Source of the DNA: Candidatus Enterococcus ferrettii
GTDB lineage: Bacteria; Bacillota; Bacilli; Lactobacillales; Enterococcaceae
DNA length: 64,000 nucleotides
Direction: 5' to 3'
NCBI RefSeq assembly: GCF_017377655.1
Contig: NZ_JAFREL010000079.1
Location: 1 to 64,000, forward strand
The notes beneath the pieces were generated by a model. It was not told the origin of the DNA. It did not search any database and saw nothing but the letters and a program-made list of their open reading frames with translations. The number at the start of each line of letters is the position of its first letter. Position 1 is the stretch's first letter. Positions 60,452 through 64,000 of this stretch are shown piece after piece. A program made the translations under genes and the position numbers.

Positions 60452-62643
60452 AAAACATGATCCATTATTGTTCACAAACTAGCACCTTCAGCTTACACAA
60501 CTGCAAAGTCAGCTACATTATGGAAGTCATTGAAGAAACTTATTTAATCCATCGCTATTGGGGAAAACGCCTGAGCAGTTATCATTTTAGTAACCGTCCC
60601 ATTTTAAAGAAACGAACGTTTGCAGCTGCACCTGATAATGAAAAACTAGAAGTCTCACCAGAATTTTTGCCTTTTGAACTTCCCGTTGCTCACCAAGGTG
60701 ATTTTCGAAACCCTGCTGTCCAAATTGAACATAAGAATAGCGAAAGAATTACTCGATTTCATTATCAGAGATATGAAATTATCAACAAAGCCATTGACTT
60801 GGATGACCTCCCTCATGCTAGGGATACGGAGGAACTAGCTCAAACACTCATTATTTATTTGTTTGATCCAATCGCTCAAATTGAACTTGCTTTGTCCTAT
60901 ACAATCTTCGAAAACTCTCCGGTGATTGTTCGCTCGACGAAAGTGAACAATCAAAGCGAAAAATCAATAAAGCTTACTAAGCTTTTCAGTGCCTCGGTAG
61001 ATACTAGCTATGATGATCAACTCGTCACAACTTTTTACGGGACTCACCAGAAAGAGTATCAGTTAAACCGAAGTGCGATTCAACATGGATTATTCAAAAT
61101 TGGCAGCTCTCGTGGTGCCAGCGGCCCACAATATCCGCCCTATCTTGCACTATCAAAGGAAGCAACTGAAAATAAAGGGGACGTTCATGCTATGACCCTG
61201 ATTTACAGCGGCAATCATGAGGTTTTGCTGGAACGTGATCAGTACAATCATTTGCGGTTGCAAATTGGCTTAAATAGCGAAACCTTTTCCTGGCAGTTAA
61301 ATCCTGGTGACTCGTTTCAAAGTCCGCAAGCCCTGCTCTCCCATAGTGACCAAGGTTTCAACGGATGCTCGCAAAGCTTTCATCATTTTTTTGCAGATCA
61401 TTTGATTCCTCCAATTTGGAAAAATCAAGTACGTCCGCTGCTGATTAATAGCTGGGAAATGACCTATTACGATGTTAATGAGACCTTAATCAAGCAGTTA
61501 ATTGATGCCGCTGATGAGCTGGGGTTTGAAACCGTAGTACTAGATGACGGTTGGTACAGCCAGAGAAACAGCAGCAAAACTTCCCTCGGTGATTGGGTAA
61601 TTGATCATGAGAAGTTCCCTAAAGGCATTCAGCCGTTGGTAGCCTACGCAAAGAAAAAAAATATTGGTTTTGGGCTCTGGTTTGAGCCAGAAATGGTCTC
61701 ACCGGAAACAACCTTAATTCAACAGCACCCTGAGTGGGTCATGAGAAGCTCAAATTATCAACCGCTCTTAGGGCGTAGTCAATACGTACTGGATTTGACT
61801 AATAGGGAAGTTCAACGATTTATTATTGACACTGTGTCTCAAGCAATTGATACGCTTGATGTGAGCTACATTAAGTGGGATATGAACCGACACATGACGG
61901 ATCCCTTTTCCCAGCTCCATTCTTTTGAGGCTTCTGAATATTCTCACCGCTATATTTTGGGACTCTATCGCATTATGAATGAATTAACGACAACTTATCC
62001 CAACGTTTTATTCGAAAATTGCTCTAGCGGTGGTGGAAGGTTAGATCCTGGAATGCTCTACTATTTTCCCCAAACCTGGATTAGTGACAATACCGATGGA
62101 AAAGATCGCCAACAGATCCAATACGGTGCTAGTTATTTGTTTCCAATTTCAGCTATGACAGGACATGTCTCTGATGTACCGAACCATCAAACCAATCGAA
62201 CGATATCCTTTGAAACTAGAGCGGCCCTAGCATCTTCCACGAATATGGGCTATGAGATGAACATTACTGACCTTTCTCCTAAAAAAAAGGAAATTATTCG
62301 TGATCATCTACAGGAATATAAAGAAGAACGTAAGCTAATTACACAAGGAAACTTTTATCGTTTACTTTCTCCCTTCAGCAGTAATTATTGTGCTTGGATG
62401 TTTACTGATAAAGGAATGGAACAAGCGATAGTTTACGTTTTTCGCAATCAATATGAAGTATACGAACTGTCTCTATTAATAAAAATTCCGTTTCTTAAAG
62501 AAGACTGTTTGTATAAGGACTCTGTCACCGAGCAAGTCTATTCGGGTTCAGAGTTGGCGAATTGCGGATTGGCTTTAGAAAATAGTAAAGACGATTTTAT
62601 CGTTCACAAAATAAAGTTGGTACAAATAGAAAAAGAGCTTTAA
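60448..62643 (+). CDS. Alpha-galactosidase (GH36), AraC-linked copy
   Basis: A 731-residue cytoplasmic GH36 enzyme with nucleophile in YIKWDMNRHM, acid/base region WISDNTDG, VLDDGWYSQRNSS and FENCSSGGGRLDPGMLYYF. It differs from the copy at 48912-51089 at the acid/base segment (DNTDG against DDTDA) and lacks its PTS context. The start is GTG overlapping the AraC stop, with GGAG upstream. With the sucrose PTS and GH32 enzyme next door it fits raffinose-family degradation: remove galactose, then use sucrose. Confidence 0.92.
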   Translation: MKNMIHYCSQTSTFSLHNCKVSYIMEVIEETYLIHRYWGKRLSSYHFSNRPILKKRTFAAAPDNEKLEVSPEFLPFELPVAHQGDFRNPAVQIEHKNSERITRFHYQRYEIINKAIDLDDLPHARDTEELAQTLIIYLFDPIAQIELALSYTIFENSPVIVRSTKVNNQSEKSIKLTKLFSASVDTSYDDQLVTTFYGTHQKEYQLNRSAIQHGLFKIGSSRGASGPQYPPYLALSKEATENKGDVHAMTLIYSGNHEVLLERDQYNHLRLQIGLNSETFSWQLNPGDSFQSPQALLSHSDQGFNGCSQSFHHFFADHLIPPIWKNQVRPLLINSWEMTYYDVNETLIKQLIDAADELGFETVVLDDGWYSQRNSSKTSLGDWVIDHEKFPKGIQPLVAYAKKKNIGFGLWFEPEMVSPETTLIQQHPEWVMRSSNYQPLLGRSQYVLDLTNREVQRFIIDTVSQAIDTLDVSYIKWDMNRHMTDPFSQLHSFEASEYSHRYILGLYRIMNELTTTYPNVLFENCSSGGGRLDPGMLYYFPQTWISDNTDGKDRQQIQYGASYLFPISAMTGHVSDVPNHQTNRTISFETRAALASSTNMGYEMNITDLSPKKKEIIRDHLQEYKEERKLITQGNFYRLLSPFSSNYCAWMFTDKGMEQAIVYVFRNQYEVYELSLLIKIPFLKEDCLYKDSVTEQVYSGSELANCGLALENSKDDFIVHKIKLVQIEKEL

Positions 62644-62669
62644 GCAATCTACAGCTTAAAGCCCTTTTC
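62630..62669. terminator. Terminator after the second alpha-galactosidase
   Basis: GCTTTAAGC pairs with GCTTAAAGC, flanked by AAAG and CCTTTTC, overlapping the stop codon at 62641-62643. Confidence 0.6.
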
Positions 62670-62726
62670 ACAACTGGCAATCCATCCATAGGTTGGAAAC
62701 TTTACTGTCACAAAGAATCAGCAAAG

Positions 62727-63326
62727 CTATCCTACCTCCATCCGTGTACCTTTGTCGGCCAACTCATCCGCTAAATCGTTAAACTTGTCGCCGGAATGTC
62801 CCTTTACCTTAACGAAGCGCACCTTTAAGTCTTTTGACACTTCATCAAACAAAGCAACATACGCCTTTGATATGGCTGCGTTAGCTGCCCATTGTTTTTC
62901 AGCCCAAGAAGCAATTCCTTGGTAATCGTAAAAGATCGCAATCTCATCAATCTGGTTTGCTTTTGCCCATCTCACTGCCTCGATACAAGCAAACACTTCG
63001 CCAGCAATTTGATAACTAGAGATAAATTTAGGATCATTTCCACCGAAGGAAAGCTTCTCTATCACTTTCTCACCTTTTAAAATAACGACACCAGAACCAT
63101 ATTGCTGCCGAGCTTTATTAAAGGAGCCATCTACATATGCTTGGTATTCGTCAGGATTTACTGTTTTTTTCTCTGAACTCATATTCACAAATTGCTGTGC
63201 TTCCTCTTTTGTCGGGAATGATTTAAAAATTGCACCAGGAAAGCCCTTTACCTGCTTTTGTGCATCGTTCCAGGTTGTATATACTCCTGGTTTTCTTCCA
63301 ATTCGAATTGCGTAAAACTTTGCCAC
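62727..63326 (-). CDS. rnhA: RNase HI with N-terminal viroplasmin domain
   Basis: A 199-residue nuclease cleaving RNA in RNA-DNA hybrids. Residues 1-48 are the small viroplasmin (caulimovirus VI-type) hybrid-binding domain (KFYAIRIGRKPGVYTTWNDA, GFPGAIFKSFPTKEEA). The RNase H fold follows, with catalytic acidic residues in AYVDGSF, AGEVFACIEA and IFYDYQGI, and VKGHSGDKFNDLADELA. The start is GTG, nine bases after GGAGG. It marks the return to housekeeping-type genes. Confidence 0.92.
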   Translation of the reverse strand: MAKFYAIRIGRKPGVYTTWNDAQKQVKGFPGAIFKSFPTKEEAQQFVNMSSEKKTVNPDEYQAYVDGSFNKARQQYGSGVVILKGEKVIEKLSFGGNDPKFISSYQIAGEVFACIEAVRWAKANQIDEIAIFYDYQGIASWAEKQWAANAAISKAYVALFDEVSKDLKVRFVKVKGHSGDKFNDLADELADKGTRMEVG

Positions 63327-63486
63327 TTACTTATTACCTCCCACGAAACTATGAAATCAGTTTGCAAGTAATTATAACTTACCTGCAGTTTTTTTACAGT
63401 ATATTATTTAAACATCTAATGGAATTGTTTCATTATCATTTGTTGATTTGAAAGTGTTTTTTCTTATTCTTTTGTTGAATGAAAAG

Positions 63487-64000
63487 CTAATCCTCACTAT
63501 ACCTGTTCATCAGTTCTTTTATCATCTGGCACAATTTGTTTCTCAAACGTAACGGTGAAAGAACTTCAGCTTCACCCCCCAGGGAAAGAATGAATCCATA
63601 AAGCCATGGTGTATCAGGAACCTCCGCTCGCAATATACCGGTTCCATCTTTTGCTATAGTAACCTGTGACTCATGAAAATCTTCATACAAGCGATGCACA
63701 GTTTCGGCTGAACATTTTAAAACGAGGGGGATCATTGTGTAAGAGATTTGTTCCGTTTTGTCCAGTTCTTTCACTGGCAGATTCTTCCGATCAAAGGTTT
63801 CTGCTTTTACAAACACCTCAGACATTCGAGTAATTTTAAAGGTTCGATACGTCTGCTTTTCCTGGCAATAGCCTATTAAATACCAGGCCTGAGATTTATA
63901 TAGAAGCTTTATTGGCATCACAATTTTATTGCTCTGTGCCATTTGCATATTGATATAAGAAAAACCAAGCAGCTGGTTTCCACTGATTGCTGAAGCGATT
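63487..64000 (-). CDS. WYL-domain transcriptional regulator, C-terminal part
   Basis: The frame is open to the right edge of the window, so the N-terminus, with the expected helix-turn-helix, lies outside. The visible part reads SGNQLLGFSYINMQMAQSNK and then the WYL signature (LLYKSQAWYLIGYCQEKQTYRTFKITRM) and the C-terminal WCX-like extension. YafY-type regulators sense nucleic acid or small ligands and often control neighbouring genes. The target is not visible. Confidence 0.85.
   Translation of the reverse strand, partial: IASAISGNQLLGFSYINMQMAQSNKIVMPIKLLYKSQAWYLIGYCQEKQTYRTFKITRMSEVFVKAETFDRKNLPVKELDKTEQISYTMIPLVLKCSAETVHRLYEDFHESQVTIAKDGTGILRAEVPDTPWLYGFILSLGGEAEVLSPLRLRNKLCQMIKELMNRYSED

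Overview
The window is low-GC Firmicutes DNA. Strong AGGAGG-type ribosome binding sites, seven PTS permeases, PRD-type regulators, catabolite-control (cre-like) sites, an LPxTG-type surface protein and sigma-54/LevR control of mannose-family PTS operons all suggest a lactic acid bacterium, most likely Enterococcus or a close relative. The species call is an inference. Almost everything is accessory carbohydrate metabolism, and there is no tRNA, rRNA, CRISPR array or intact insertion sequence.

Layout. 1-900: 3' end of a MucBP-repeat surface protein and the stump of a DeoR-type regulator. 934-6243: hexitol PTS operon 1 (minus strand: RPE-like epimerase, divergent SIS isomerase, mannitol-1-phosphate dehydrogenase paralogue, EIIA, EIICB) with a divergent DeoR regulator. 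6324-13888: hexitol PTS operon 2 (EIICB, MtlR, MtlF, MtlD, then 3-hexulose-6-phosphate synthase hxlA, 6-phospho-3-hexuloisomerase hxlB and an iron-type alcohol dehydrogenase). 14131-22726: mannose-family PTS under a textbook sigma-54 promoter and a LevR activator, ending in a second, roughly 90% identical hxlA-hxlB pair and a small hydrophobic ORF; a second DeoR regulator follows. 23186-33745: GatZ-like protein between two HAD phosphatases, a fructose-type PTS operon with its PRD activator, and two members of an unrecognised paralogous family. A near-identical 28-bp promoter element links gatZ with the fructose-type operon. 33805-39667: aldehyde dehydrogenase and a LicT-controlled beta-glucoside operon with two antiterminator/terminator sites. 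40037-46883: DUF2975/HTH pair, serine hydrolase, ABC transporter with its two-component system. 47260-48911: SGNH esterase and IS3-type transposase debris. 48912-56307: alpha-galactosidase with a second sigma-54/LevR mannose-family PTS. 56697-62643: sucrose-type PTS, GH32 hydrolase, AraC regulator and a second alpha-galactosidase. 62727-64000: RNase H with a viroplasmin domain and a truncated WYL regulator.

The most unusual content is the pair of ribulose-monophosphate (RuMP) modules embedded in PTS operons. In operon 2 the gene set could run mannitol-1-P to fructose-6-P, to arabino-3-hexulose-6-P, to ribulose-5-P plus formaldehyde. The iron-type dehydrogenase could then reduce formaldehyde with the NADH made in the first step. 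This would be a redox-neutral hexitol-to-pentose-phosphate route, or, run the other way, a formaldehyde/methanol assimilation route. Direction and true substrates cannot be read from sequence.

The right half looks like a plant-oligosaccharide locus: two alpha-galactosidases and a sucrose PTS/hydrolase fit raffinose-family sugars, and the beta-glucoside operon fits aryl- or cello-type glucosides.
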